Shown piece by piece: positions 22,645 through 30,185 of a stretch of 64,000 nucleotides of DNA (its first letter is position 1; every line of letters starts with the position of its first letter). Origin of the DNA: Promicromonospora sp. MEB111. Lineage in GTDB: Bacteria; Actinomycetota; Actinomycetes; Actinomycetales; Cellulomonadaceae. The stretch spans positions 124,001 through 188,000 of the forward strand of contig NZ_JARVSD010000001.1 of assembly GCF_030209445.1 (NCBI RefSeq). Reading direction: 5' to 3'. The notes beneath the pieces were generated by a model. The model had not been told where the DNA came from and searched no databases. It worked only from the letters and a program-made list of their open reading frames with translations. The translations under genes were made by a program, and so were the position numbers.

Positions 22645-24293
22645 GACGTCTCCCAGAGCCCGTCGCGGTAGTTGAGGAGGCTCGCGTCGAAGCCCTCGGC
22701 CTCCAGGTCCGCGAGGAACGACGGCGTCACCTTGGGTACCGCGCGACCGCCCGGCCCCGGCTCGAACACGTCGGTGATCGCCACCGGGTTGCCGGCCTCG
22801 CCGCGCGTCACCTCGATCACCTCGGAGACGTAGCGGACCCGCCGGCCGTCCCCCTCGGAGTCGACCCGGAGGAAGACGATCAGGTCGATCGACTGCGCGA
22901 CCTGCCGGTACGCGTACGTCTCCGACAGGGTCGAGTCCTGCACGGCCATACCGACCAGGCGTTCGACGACGTCGCGGGCGCCGTCGGCATGCACCGTGGA
23001 CAGCGAGCCGTTACCCATCTGCATGGCCTGGAACATGGACACGATCTCGGGCCCGCGCACCTCGCCGACGATGACGCGGGAGATGTTGTGCCGCAGGGAC
23101 TCGTACACGTTGACGTTCGTGTTGATCTCGCCGACGCGGCGGCCCGATGTGTTCATCTCGCCCGAGCCCTCGCGCGTGCGCAGCGCGACCACGCGCTTGT
23201 GCTTCTCGGGCTCGAGGTGCAGGTAGAGCTCGTAGTCGGTCTCGATCGTGGCGATGGACTCCCACGGGTCCAGCCCGGCGCAGAGCGCGCGGAGCAGCGT
23301 GGTCTTGCCGCTGCCCTGGCCCTGGCCGGACACCACGATCGACTTGCGCGCGCGCACCGCCGCCGTGAGGAACTCGACCAGCACGGTGTCGATGGTGTGG
23401 TTCTCGCGCAGCAGCTCGAGGTCGACCGACTGCAGGCGCTGCAGGCGGATGGTGACGCGCGGCCACGGGACCACCCAGCCGACGGCGGCCAGCCGCACGC
23501 GCCCGGGCAGGTCCAGGTTGAGGAACGGGTTGGCCCGGGTGAACGACCGCTCGTTCGCCGGGTCGCGCGCCGCGAGGAACTGCAGGAAGTCGATGAGCTC
23601 GGCGTCGGAGTCCGCGATGGGCTCCGCGTACGTGCGGCGCCCGTCGCCCATCAGCATGAGCACCGGTGCGGTGCCCGTGATCTCGATGTTCTCCACGTCG
23701 GGGGTGTCGATGAGCGGCTGCAGCCGGCCCAGGCGGAACAGCGCGTCGAACAGCGCGCGCGTCACCTCGACCTGGTACTCGGTGGTCCAGTTGCGCTGAC
23801 CACCCGACAGCAGGGCGTCGTTGTGGTCACGCACGACCTGCTGGATCAGCTCCTGACCCAGGGCCTCGCGCTGCTCCTCGTCCAGCTCGCGCGCCGCGAG
23901 CGCCGTCGTCAGCCGCGAGGACACCTCGCCGCGCAGGCTGTTGACCTGGCGCCAGAACTCGGAGTCGCGCAACCGCGGGTTGCCCGGCTGGCCGTGGTAC
24001 TCCCGCTCGGTCCGAGCCACCCCGACCCAGGGCGAGGTCCCGCTCCCAGACGACGGCGGCGCGCCTCCTGCGGACCGGGCCGGGCCGGCACCCCCGGGGT
24101 CGACGGTGGGGGGCCTGCCGTTGCCCGGCTCCACGGCCGGCGGGGTCCAGGTGTTCTGCACGGCGGCAGGGCGTCGGCCCGGCATGGTCTCCGCATCGGT
24201 GGCAGGGGCACGACGCGGGAGGGCCGGGGCCCGGTCGTCCGCGTCGTGGAAGATCGGCAGGGAGGAGAGGTCGGGGAACTCGGGTGTGCTCAC
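22641..24293 (-). CDS. tadA: Tad pilus assembly ATPase TadA/CpaF
   Basis: 550 residues. A disordered Pro-rich N-terminus (about 1-110) is followed by the CpaF/VirB11-type ATPase: the N-terminal domain has ENIEITGTAPVLMLMGDGR, Walker A is GQGQGSGKTT with K330, an Asp-box-like stretch is IATIETDYELYLHLE, and Walker B/His-box is ISRVIVGEVRGPEIVSMFQA then STVHADGARD. It powers secretion and polymerisation of the Flp pilin at the inner membrane. GTG 24293 overlaps the stop of the tadZ-like gene (GTGA). All catalytic motifs are intact. Confidence 0.95.
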   Translation of the reverse strand: MSTPEFPDLSSLPIFHDADDRAPALPRRAPATDAETMPGRRPAAVQNTWTPPAVEPGNGRPPTVDPGGAGPARSAGGAPPSSGSGTSPWVGVARTEREYHGQPGNPRLRDSEFWRQVNSLRGEVSSRLTTALAARELDEEQREALGQELIQQVVRDHNDALLSGGQRNWTTEYQVEVTRALFDALFRLGRLQPLIDTPDVENIEITGTAPVLMLMGDGRRTYAEPIADSDAELIDFLQFLAARDPANERSFTRANPFLNLDLPGRVRLAAVGWVVPWPRVTIRLQRLQSVDLELLRENHTIDTVLVEFLTAAVRARKSIVVSGQGQGSGKTTLLRALCAGLDPWESIATIETDYELYLHLEPEKHKRVVALRTREGSGEMNTSGRRVGEINTNVNVYESLRHNISRVIVGEVRGPEIVSMFQAMQMGNGSLSTVHADGARDVVERLVGMAVQDSTLSETYAYRQVAQSIDLIVFLRVDSEGDGRRVRYVSEVIEVTRGEAGNPVAITDVFEPGPGGRAVPKVTPSFLADLEAEGFDASLLNYRDGLWETS

Positions 24294-25207
24294 GCGTCAC
24301 CCCTTCCGTCGCCCTGCCACGGTCCGGCGCCCTGCACGCTCCACGACGCGGAGCGTGCGCTCGTGCCGGACTGCTCGGGCGGACGCCTCGGGCCGGTCCC
24401 CCGGCCGACCTCGCGCGGCCCGGTGGAGAACCGGGCGCGCCGCTTCTCGGTGCGGTCCTGGAGGCGGGAGATCACCGGAGCGGCGGAGCGGACGAGCGGG
24501 GACGTCGAGTACCGCCGTCCGGCGGGCGATCCCACCGACAGCACCTCGGCGTTCACCGGGTCCCAGGCGAGCGAGCCCACGGTGCCCAGGCCGAGCGTCC
24601 GCGCGATCTCGTTCGCGTCGTACGGCCGGCCGGGCCCGATGGTCAGCGCCGTGAGGTTGGTGAGGTCGCGCGCCGCGGCGTCGACGACGGACGTGCGGGA
24701 CTTGACGAGCTCGCGCGTCACCGCGATGTCGGGCAGGCGGGACCCGGTGGTGATCAGCACCTGGTCCGCGAGGCGGACGATCGGCTCGCGGTCCTCGCGC
24801 ACGGCACCGCCCGTGCCGAGCCGGCCGAGGTCGACCAGCACGTCGATGCCCCCGCGCTCCAGCGCCACGAGCTGGTTGGCCAGCGGCCCCCAGAGGTTCG
24901 CGACGGCGGGTGCGGTGTGCGGGCTGACGATGCCGGGGAGCAGCTTCTTGTCCGGATCGTTTCGAACGAGAGGAATCGTCTGCTCCCAGAACGCTGCCTC
25001 GAGATCGCCGTGGGAGTGCGCGATCGCGAGCGGCTGCAGACCACGGTCGTGCGGGAGCTGGCCGCGGAAGTACCCGGCCAGGATCGACGACCCGGCGAGG
25101 TCGGCCTCCACGAGCAGCACGGGGCGAGGCCACTGGAGCGCCAGCACGAGGGCCGCCGTCGTCGTACCCGGCGAACCCTTCGCGTTGGCCAGGGCGATGA
25201 GAGCCAC
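24290..25207 (-). CDS. TadZ/CpaE-like P-loop localisation ATPase
   Basis: About 305 residues. It starts VALIALANAKGSPGTTTAAL, a deviant Walker A (K-G-S-P-G-T-T-T) of the MinD/ParA superfamily, then VLLVEADLAGSSILAGYFRG with the switch-like aspartate. Later motifs include IDVLVDLGRLGTGG (Walker B-like) and ADQVLITTGSRLPDIAVTRE. In Tad systems TadZ/CpaE proteins position the pilus machinery at a cell pole. GTG 25207 is chosen because homologues start directly before the A-L-I-A strand and because it follows the cpaB-like stop by 4 bp; the longer open frame begins only with TTG at 25246. The Pro/Arg/Gly-rich C-terminal 50 residues look disordered. Confidence 0.85.
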   Translation of the reverse strand: MALIALANAKGSPGTTTAALVLALQWPRPVLLVEADLAGSSILAGYFRGQLPHDRGLQPLAIAHSHGDLEAAFWEQTIPLVRNDPDKKLLPGIVSPHTAPAVANLWGPLANQLVALERGGIDVLVDLGRLGTGGAVREDREPIVRLADQVLITTGSRLPDIAVTRELVKSRTSVVDAAARDLTNLTALTIGPGRPYDANEIARTLGLGTVGSLAWDPVNAEVLSVGSPAGRRYSTSPLVRSAAPVISRLQDRTEKRRARFSTGPREVGRGTGPRRPPEQSGTSARSASWSVQGAGPWQGDGRGDA

Positions 25208-25211
25208 CGGA

Positions 25212-25910
25212 TCACCCGGCCCCGACGGCGTCGATGACGATGGCAACCCGGCCCGTCGCGGCGCGGGCCGCGAGGGCCGCCGCGTTGCCCGACGCCACCT
25301 GCACGTCGACGACCTTCTGCTCGCCGAGCGCGGCGTCGGTCGAAACCCCGATCACCGTGGCGGCGATCGCGAACGGCGCCTCCACCGGCGGCTCGCCGCC
25401 GGTGGCCGGTGTCTCGACGACGCGCACGGAGTCGCCAGAGTGCAGCGGGCTGGTCGGCATCTGGCTGGGCGTCAGTGCGATACCCACGATGGACTGACCG
25501 GACGGGGGTGCGAGCTCGTCCGTGAAGCTGTCGGGCGTCAGGAGCTGGCCCGGCTTGAGGTCGGCCGTCGCGATCTTGCCCTCGACCAGCTTGAAGTCCT
25601 CGGCCGAGACAGCCTCGAGCGAGGTCGGCCCCGTGGGCAGCTCGGCGGTCACGATGTCGCTCGCCGCGATCGCGGTGCCGCGCGGGATGTCCGTGTTGAC
25701 GGCCAGGACCTGGTACGTCTTGCCGAGCGTGGTGGCCAGGTAGAGGCTCGCCAGCACACTCAGGGCCACGAGCGCGAGACCCAGGGCGATCAAGGCGGGC
25801 CGGCGTCGAGCGCGCGTGGGTTTGAGCGGCCCGGGGGGTGCGGGTCGCTGGGGTCTTGTCACGGACCGGGCGTGCTGCTCCTGGTTCGCGACCTTCGTGC
25901 CACTGCTCAC
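25212..25910 (-). CDS. CpaB-like SAF-domain pilus assembly protein
   Basis: 232 residues from GTG 25910, which has a strong GGAGGAG 8 nt upstream; an ATG at 26072 would add 54 disordered residues without a ribosome site. After a basic Pro-rich cytoplasmic part (RPAPPGPLKPTRARRR) comes one TM (ALIALGLALVALSVLASLYL) and a SAF domain (VNTDIPRGTAIAASDIVTAE, DLKPGQLLTPDSF). CpaB-like SAF proteins are periplasmic or wall-side accessory factors of Tad pilus assembly. First gene of the Tad operon, whose promoter must lie in 25911-26350. Confidence 0.82.
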   Translation of the reverse strand: MSSGTKVANQEQHARSVTRPQRPAPPGPLKPTRARRRPALIALGLALVALSVLASLYLATTLGKTYQVLAVNTDIPRGTAIAASDIVTAELPTGPTSLEAVSAEDFKLVEGKIATADLKPGQLLTPDSFTDELAPPSGQSIVGIALTPSQMPTSPLHSGDSVRVVETPATGGEPPVEAPFAIAATVIGVSTDAALGEQKVVDVQVASGNAAALAARAATGRVAIVIDAVGAG

Positions 25911-26436
25911 CGTGCCGTCTCCTCCGAGCCCATCGACAGAGTCCGCCAGGGGTCTTCCCGGAGCGGAACCCGTCGAGGATCCCATGCCTGCGCCTGTCTC
26001 CACCGTGCTCCCGCCCGTGCTGTCGAGGGCCTCCTGCGGTGTCACACGCGTGTCACCGCAGGTAATCCTCATCCAGACGGGCGAACCCGGCAGGTTGAAC
26101 GCTAATCAGCGTTCAGGATGCCCGCTAGGTCAAGGAGACTTCAAAAGTGTGGAGATGACTTGAATATTGAGTGACCCTCAGCAAATCGTTCGCTGGCACG
26201 CCCAAACCACAGCTGTGGCATTGACTCTGCAGGTCAGACATGAGATGGCGGAGCTTCCCCCGGCCTCGGCCGTGGAGGAATCGTCGAGGCAGCCTTGACG
26301 ATGCCGTGCCGACGAGCGCCCGCCGACCGGTCTCCGCTCGGTCCCGGACAGGACGAGAGGGCCCCGCTGGCGGTGGGACCCTCTCGCGATGAGGCGAACT
26401 TCGGACGACTTCAGGGCATCACGCACCCCCCAGTGC
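25911..26436. other. 526-bp gap between the sigma-like gene and the Tad operon
   Basis: It contains a terminator hairpin for the sigma-like gene (26354-26386) and a 12-bp palindrome CCACAGCTGTGG at 26207-26218. The rest is of lower GC content than its surroundings (about 26100-26200) and probably carries the Tad operon promoter. An open frame extends the CpaB-like gene to 26072, but no ribosome site supports it. Confidence 0.5.
26354..26386 (-). terminator. Hairpin downstream of the sigma-like gene
   Basis: CGAGAGGGCCCC (26354-26365) pairs with GGGACCCTCTCG (26375-26386), 11 of 12 positions, loop of 9. It lies about 50 bp after the stop of the sigma-like gene and would separate it from the Tad operon. 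Confidence 0.65.
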
Positions 26437-27333
26437 TCAGCCCGTCGGCCGTCGTCGTCCCTCACCATCCCGTTCGCCCGGTTGTCCCCCAGACAGACCA
26501 CCGGACTGAACGGCTTCCGCCAGCCGTCGCACTGCGCGACTCGCCCGCTGGCGCAAGGCTGCGTGCGAGATGCCCAGCTCGTGGGCCACCCGCCGCTGAT
26601 AGTTCCCGCGACCCGAGCCGAGCTCGGCGTACTCCGGGAGATCGGGGTCCGGCGCGTAGAGCCGCGCCAGAAGTGCTGACTCGTCCCTCGTGAGGACGTC
26701 CTTGTCCAGTCCCCACGCGATGACGTCCAGGACCTCGCCCGTCGGGCCCAGGGACAGGCTCGCGAGCGAGTAGACCGCGTCGGGTCCGGGCTCGGGCACG
26801 GTGGGCCGCTCGAGGACGGTCAGTGTGTCCGTGTCGGTGGGGATCTCCGCCACCTGGGGACCGCGGCTCGCGCGGCCGCCCCGTGCGTGCGGGGCCCGGT
26901 CGCCGACGACGCGCGTCAGGGTGTGCCCCTGCAGGCGCATCGCGACCCGGCTGCTGCGCTCGAGGTCGTAGTGGGTGATCGCGTCCCACATCGCGGCGGC
27001 GGCCTCCTGCTCGAGGTCCTGCACGTCCGGGTAGTGCCGGCGCGACCGGCGCACGATGGTGCGGACCGCGGGCAGCATGCACTGCAGCACCGCTCGACCC
27101 GCGGCGAAGCTGCCGCTCGCGTGCTCCACGATGAGCGCGTACAGCACCTCGTCCGCCTCGTCGGGCGCGAGCCGCACGGCCTCGCCCCGTCGCAGCCCCG
27201 CGAGGCGGGGGAACCGTGCGACGAAGCGGTCGATCTCGGTGGCGAACGATCGCGTACGGACCAGGTCTGCCCAGTCGTGGTCAAGCTCTCGCATCAGCGT
27301 TCCTGATGCCGACGCCGGTGTGCGTGCAGGCAT
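26437..27333 (-). CDS. Sigma-factor-like / HTH regulator between the Tad and T4SS-like operons
   Basis: 298 residues. A region-2-like helical block sits near 90-135 (RRSRRHYPDVQDLEQEAAAA, MWDAITHYDLERSSRVAMRL). This is similar to the D-L-x-Q-E-x-x-x-x-x-W-x-A-I pattern of sigma-70 region 2.2/2.3. A C-terminal helix-turn-helix resembles region 4 (QRRVAHELGISHAALRQRAS, RAVRRLAEAV). The intervening part is not standard, so it may be an unusual sigma-like regulator rather than a classical factor. ATG 27333 is preceded by a purine-rich GGAGGGGGGAA. It is divergent from the T4SS-like operon (190-bp gap) and upstream of the Tad operon, so control of one or both is plausible but unproven. Confidence 0.72.
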   Translation of the reverse strand: MPARTPASASGTLMRELDHDWADLVRTRSFATEIDRFVARFPRLAGLRRGEAVRLAPDEADEVLYALIVEHASGSFAAGRAVLQCMLPAVRTIVRRSRRHYPDVQDLEQEAAAAMWDAITHYDLERSSRVAMRLQGHTLTRVVGDRAPHARGGRASRGPQVAEIPTDTDTLTVLERPTVPEPGPDAVYSLASLSLGPTGEVLDVIAWGLDKDVLTRDESALLARLYAPDPDLPEYAELGSGRGNYQRRVAHELGISHAALRQRASRAVRRLAEAVQSGGLSGGQPGERDGEGRRRPTG

Positions 27334-27522
27334 GGCGGTTCCCCCCTCCGTCTGCCCCGAGTCCACCGGGAGGGTGTTGCCCGCCACTGTTGCCCACTCG
27401 TTCCAGGCCCATGTGACCTGCATCACACTCGGCCAAACCCCTGCTCGACCGATGTCACACGAACGCTTCACCAGCCATTTGTGCTCACCAGACGCAACTG
27501 ACGGATCAACGGGAGAGGCGAG

Positions 27523-27852
27523 ATGAGCAAGGACGAGCTCGACCAGGCGCCCGGCGCCGGACTCGGCAGCACCGACCTCGGCAGTACGGACCTGCAGGCC
27601 GCGGACCCCGGTCCTTCGGCCTTCGACCACACGTGGTCGCTGCTCCGGGACACGGCCGAGGTGCACGCCGCACGCGGTGAGGTGGCACCCGTGGTGCGCG
27701 ACCTCATCGCATCGCTCGCCGAGGACCCCCTCGGCGAGAACGACACGACGATCCGCCTGACCGAGGCGCTCGACAGCCCCCGCGTGCGCAGCGCGCGCGA
27801 GGCCCGCGCGCGCATCCGGGCAGACCTGCAGAACGAGGTGCACACGCGATGA
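27523..27852 (+). CDS. Small hypothetical protein, first gene of the T4SS-like operon
   Basis: 109 residues, acidic, with a disordered first third (contains GSTDLGSTDLQAADPG) and a helical remainder (TWSLLRDTAEVHAARGEVAP, VVRDLIASLAEDP, then an Arg-rich helix). No signal peptide or membrane segment. GGGAGAGG 4-10 nt before ATG gives a good ribosome site. The stop overlaps the ATG of the TcpC-like gene (ATGA), so the two are coupled. No family recognised; by position it is a cytoplasmic accessory of the secretion system. Confidence 0.7.
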   Translation: MSKDELDQAPGAGLGSTDLGSTDLQAADPGPSAFDHTWSLLRDTAEVHAARGEVAPVVRDLIASLAEDPLGENDTTIRLTEALDSPRVRSAREARARIRADLQNEVHTR

Positions 27853-28994
27853 GCTCGCTCCTCGTGCGCCGTCGGGGCAAGAAGGCCGCCAAGCCGGCCG
27901 AGCTGCCCGGCCCCGCCGACGGCGCCACCGGTACCGCCTCGCCCTGGGCGGGCGGACCCGACCGGCCCGCGACGCCCGCGTCGTCGGGCGGCGGAGGTGC
28001 GGACGACGACCCGCCCCCGGCTGTCGTGGAGTGGTCCAACGGCCCCGCCCTGGCCACCAAGGCCTGGGGGGCGCTGCTCGCGCTGGCGCTGCTCGCCGGT
28101 CCCGCGGCCCTGGTGTGGACCGCGCTGCGGCCCGCGCCGGCCCCCGTCGCCGCGGCCGCCGGCACCGCGAGCACCGCTCAGTCCGCCGCCGCGACCGAGC
28201 GCGCGGTCGAGCTCGTGGAGACCTGGCTGCGGGCCGACAGCAACGACCAGCAGCTCATCGCCTCGCTGACGAACGCCCCGGTCGGCACTCTCCCCCAGGA
28301 GGGCCTGACCATCCGCGACTCGTCGGTGGCACAGGTCGAGGAGGCGGAGAACGACGTCTGGTCCGTGACGGTCGGCGTCGACGTCGCAGAGCCCGCCCCG
28401 GGCTCGACGCCTCCGCCCGCCGACGCACAGGCGAAGGGCGAGCAGGCCGAGGTCCCCCTCGTGTGGGTGCGCCGCTACTTCCAGGTGCCGGTGCTGGTGC
28501 AGCGCACGGACACCAGGTACTCCGGCCCGGACCTCGCGGTCACGGCCCTCGCGCTGCCGTCGCCCGTCCCCGGTCCCGCGGCCGCCGCCGACCCGCCGGA
28601 CCTCGGCTACTCCGAGACCATCTCCCCGACGTCGCCGGCGGGCCAGTCCGTCGCCGGGTTCCTCGCGGCCATGGTCGCGGGCGACGGCGAGATCACGCGC
28701 TACCTGCGCCCCGGCACCTCCGTCTCGGCCGTGACCCCGGCCCCGTACACGGCCGTGGCCGTGACGGGCATCAAGGGCTCGCACGAGGTCACGGAGGACC
28801 CGGCCGACGGCGACGGCACGCACGCCCTGACCACCGTCGAGCTCACGCGGCTCGACGGCAACAAGACGACCGCCCAGTACGTCCTCACGCTCGTCGCGCG
28901 GGACGGCCGCTGGGAGGTTGCCGGCGTTGAGCCGGCTGTCCGTATCGACACGACGCCAACCGGCACGACCGACCCCGGCACCGCCGGGGAGTAA
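27849..28994 (+). CDS. TcpC/VirB8-like conjugation-type membrane protein
   Basis: 381 residues. A disordered cytoplasmic N-terminus (about 1-65) precedes one TM (ALATKAWGALLALALLAGPA, continuing LVWTAL) and then two successive NTF2-like extracellular domains (about 105-245 and 255-370; strands include VWSVTVGVDVAEP, PLVWVRRYFQVPVLVQ, TTAQYVLTLVARDGRWEVAG). TM plus tandem VirB8-like domains is the TcpC architecture of Gram-positive conjugation systems such as pCW3/Tn916, where it forms part of the channel. No enzymatic motif. In operon with the pilin-like, TcpE-like, VirB4 and VirB6 genes. Confidence 0.82.
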   Translation: MSSLLVRRRGKKAAKPAELPGPADGATGTASPWAGGPDRPATPASSGGGGADDDPPPAVVEWSNGPALATKAWGALLALALLAGPAALVWTALRPAPAPVAAAAGTASTAQSAAATERAVELVETWLRADSNDQQLIASLTNAPVGTLPQEGLTIRDSSVAQVEEAENDVWSVTVGVDVAEPAPGSTPPPADAQAKGEQAEVPLVWVRRYFQVPVLVQRTDTRYSGPDLAVTALALPSPVPGPAAAADPPDLGYSETISPTSPAGQSVAGFLAAMVAGDGEITRYLRPGTSVSAVTPAPYTAVAVTGIKGSHEVTEDPADGDGTHALTTVELTRLDGNKTTAQYVLTLVARDGRWEVAGVEPAVRIDTTPTGTTDPGTAGE

Positions 28995-29008
28995 CGAAGG
29001 AGAGAACC

Positions 29009-29293
29009 ATGATCAGCGAGATCGTTATGGCCGACGGCTTCCTCGACCTCATCACCGTGAAGTCCGAGGAGGTCAAGAGCGCGATCGAGTCCGTGACCTT
29101 CGTGGTCGTCATCCTCATGGTCGTCATCACCGCGGTGAAGACCAAGATGTCGATCGCGGCCATCCTGATGTCCGCGATCGTGGGCGGGATCGTCCTGTGG
29201 CTCGTGAACGGTGGCATCAACGTCACCTCCGAGCTCGCCCGGGACGAGTTCGACTCCGCTCCGGCGATCGTGAACACGCAGACCGTTCTCTGA
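29009..29293 (+). CDS. Two-TM pilin-like (VirB2-type) small membrane protein
   Basis: 94 residues with a perfect ribosome site (AAGGAGAGAACC-ATG). Two hydrophobic helices (VTFVVVILMVVITAV and SIAAILMSAIVGGIVLWLV) are joined by a short basic loop KTKM, with a short acidic tail. This hairpin with a positively charged loop is the topology of VirB2/TrbC-type T4SS pilins and related Gram-positive proteins. The position between the VirB8-like and VirB4 genes agrees. No cleaved signal peptide is obvious, so it could equally be a channel subunit rather than a polymerising pilin. Confidence 0.65.
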   Translation: MISEIVMADGFLDLITVKSEEVKSAIESVTFVVVILMVVITAVKTKMSIAAILMSAIVGGIVLWLVNGGINVTSELARDEFDSAPAIVNTQTVL

Positions 29294-29405
29294 CGGGCGC
29301 GCAGGAGCAGCAGGTCAGGAACATGGGCATGGCGCTGGGGGCAAGGCACAGGGTTGGTCGGACGGGTGCGTTCGTGCGCCCGGCATGTGGTGAGGAGGGT
29401 GTCCG

Positions 29406-30179
29406 GTGACCGAGACCGCGAAGTTCTACACGAAGGCCCGACGCATCCCCATGCTCGTGGGGAAGCTGCCCAGCGGCGGGCGCATCTGGGGTGGTCCGTA
29501 CACCATCACCCAGGTGGGAGCGGGCGCCGTCGTGGCGTTCGCCCTGTGGAAGACCGCCCCCCTGTGGGCGCAGCTCGGCGGTTTCATGAACATCGTGGTC
29601 GCCGTCGGGGTGGTCGTCGGGGTCGTCTGGGCGACCGGCAAGCTCCCGAGCACCGGGCGCAACCCCGTCGCGTTCGTCATGGACGCGATGAACCTGACCT
29701 CGAGCCCGGGACGTCTCGTGGGCGGACAGGTGTCCCTGCCCAAGCCGCGCCTGATGACGCACCGCGTCATGGCCGTGGTGCCGGGTGCCGCGGTCAAGGC
29801 CGAGCGGCTCACCGGGCCGACGCCGCGACCCGCCGCTCCGGCCGGGACGACGCGACCCGTCGTCGTGCAGCCGGTGCCTACCGAGCTGCTGCCGGAGCTG
29901 ACCGGCCGCGGTCCCGCGGACGCGACGTTCGAGGGCCGCCGGCTCGACCCGGGTCCAGCGCCACAGACCGGACCGCAACCAGGACGGCAACCGGACCCGC
30001 GACCCGGCCCGCAACCCGCCGCGCAACCCGGCCGGCGCTCGTCGGCGGACTGGGCGGCAGCAGCCGCGACCGCGGCGGCGGACCGCAGGAACGCCGACCT
30101 CACCGGCGTCGGCCAGCTGCTGGCCGGCAAGCCGAAGAACACCGACCGCACCGCACCCACCACCCCGCGAGAGGACTGA
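29406..30179 (+). CDS. TcpE-like T4SS membrane protein
   Basis: 257 residues; GTG 29406 follows GAGGAGGG. Residues 1-85 hold a compact domain with two TM helices (TITQVGAGAVVAFALW and FMNIVVAVGVVVGVVWATGK) followed by LPSTGRNPVAFVMDAM. This layout is typical of TcpE/PrgI-like T4SS proteins, small two-TM partners of VirB4 in Gram-positive systems. The C-terminal half (from about 140) is Pro/Gln/Arg-rich and repetitive (QTGPQPGRQPDPRPGPQPAA), then a short Ala-rich end. It lies 6 bp before the VirB4 gene. Confidence 0.72.
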   Translation: MTETAKFYTKARRIPMLVGKLPSGGRIWGGPYTITQVGAGAVVAFALWKTAPLWAQLGGFMNIVVAVGVVVGVVWATGKLPSTGRNPVAFVMDAMNLTSSPGRLVGGQVSLPKPRLMTHRVMAVVPGAAVKAERLTGPTPRPAAPAGTTRPVVVQPVPTELLPELTGRGPADATFEGRRLDPGPAPQTGPQPGRQPDPRPGPQPAAQPGRRSSADWAAAAATAAADRRNADLTGVGQLLAGKPKNTDRTAPTTPRED

Positions 30180-30185
30180 GCCCCC

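Noticed and set aside
25208-25246. Longer TadZ start at TTG 25246
   Set aside because: It would overlap the upstream gene by 35 bp with no ribosome site; homologues start just before the first beta strand.
25911-26072. Longer CpaB-like start at ATG 26072
   Set aside because: No ribosome site and only disordered residues added; GTG 25910 has GGAGGAG at the right spacing.
22989-26105. 1038-codon plus-strand open frame
   Set aside because: Antisense to tadA, tadZ and cpaB; no recognisable domain.
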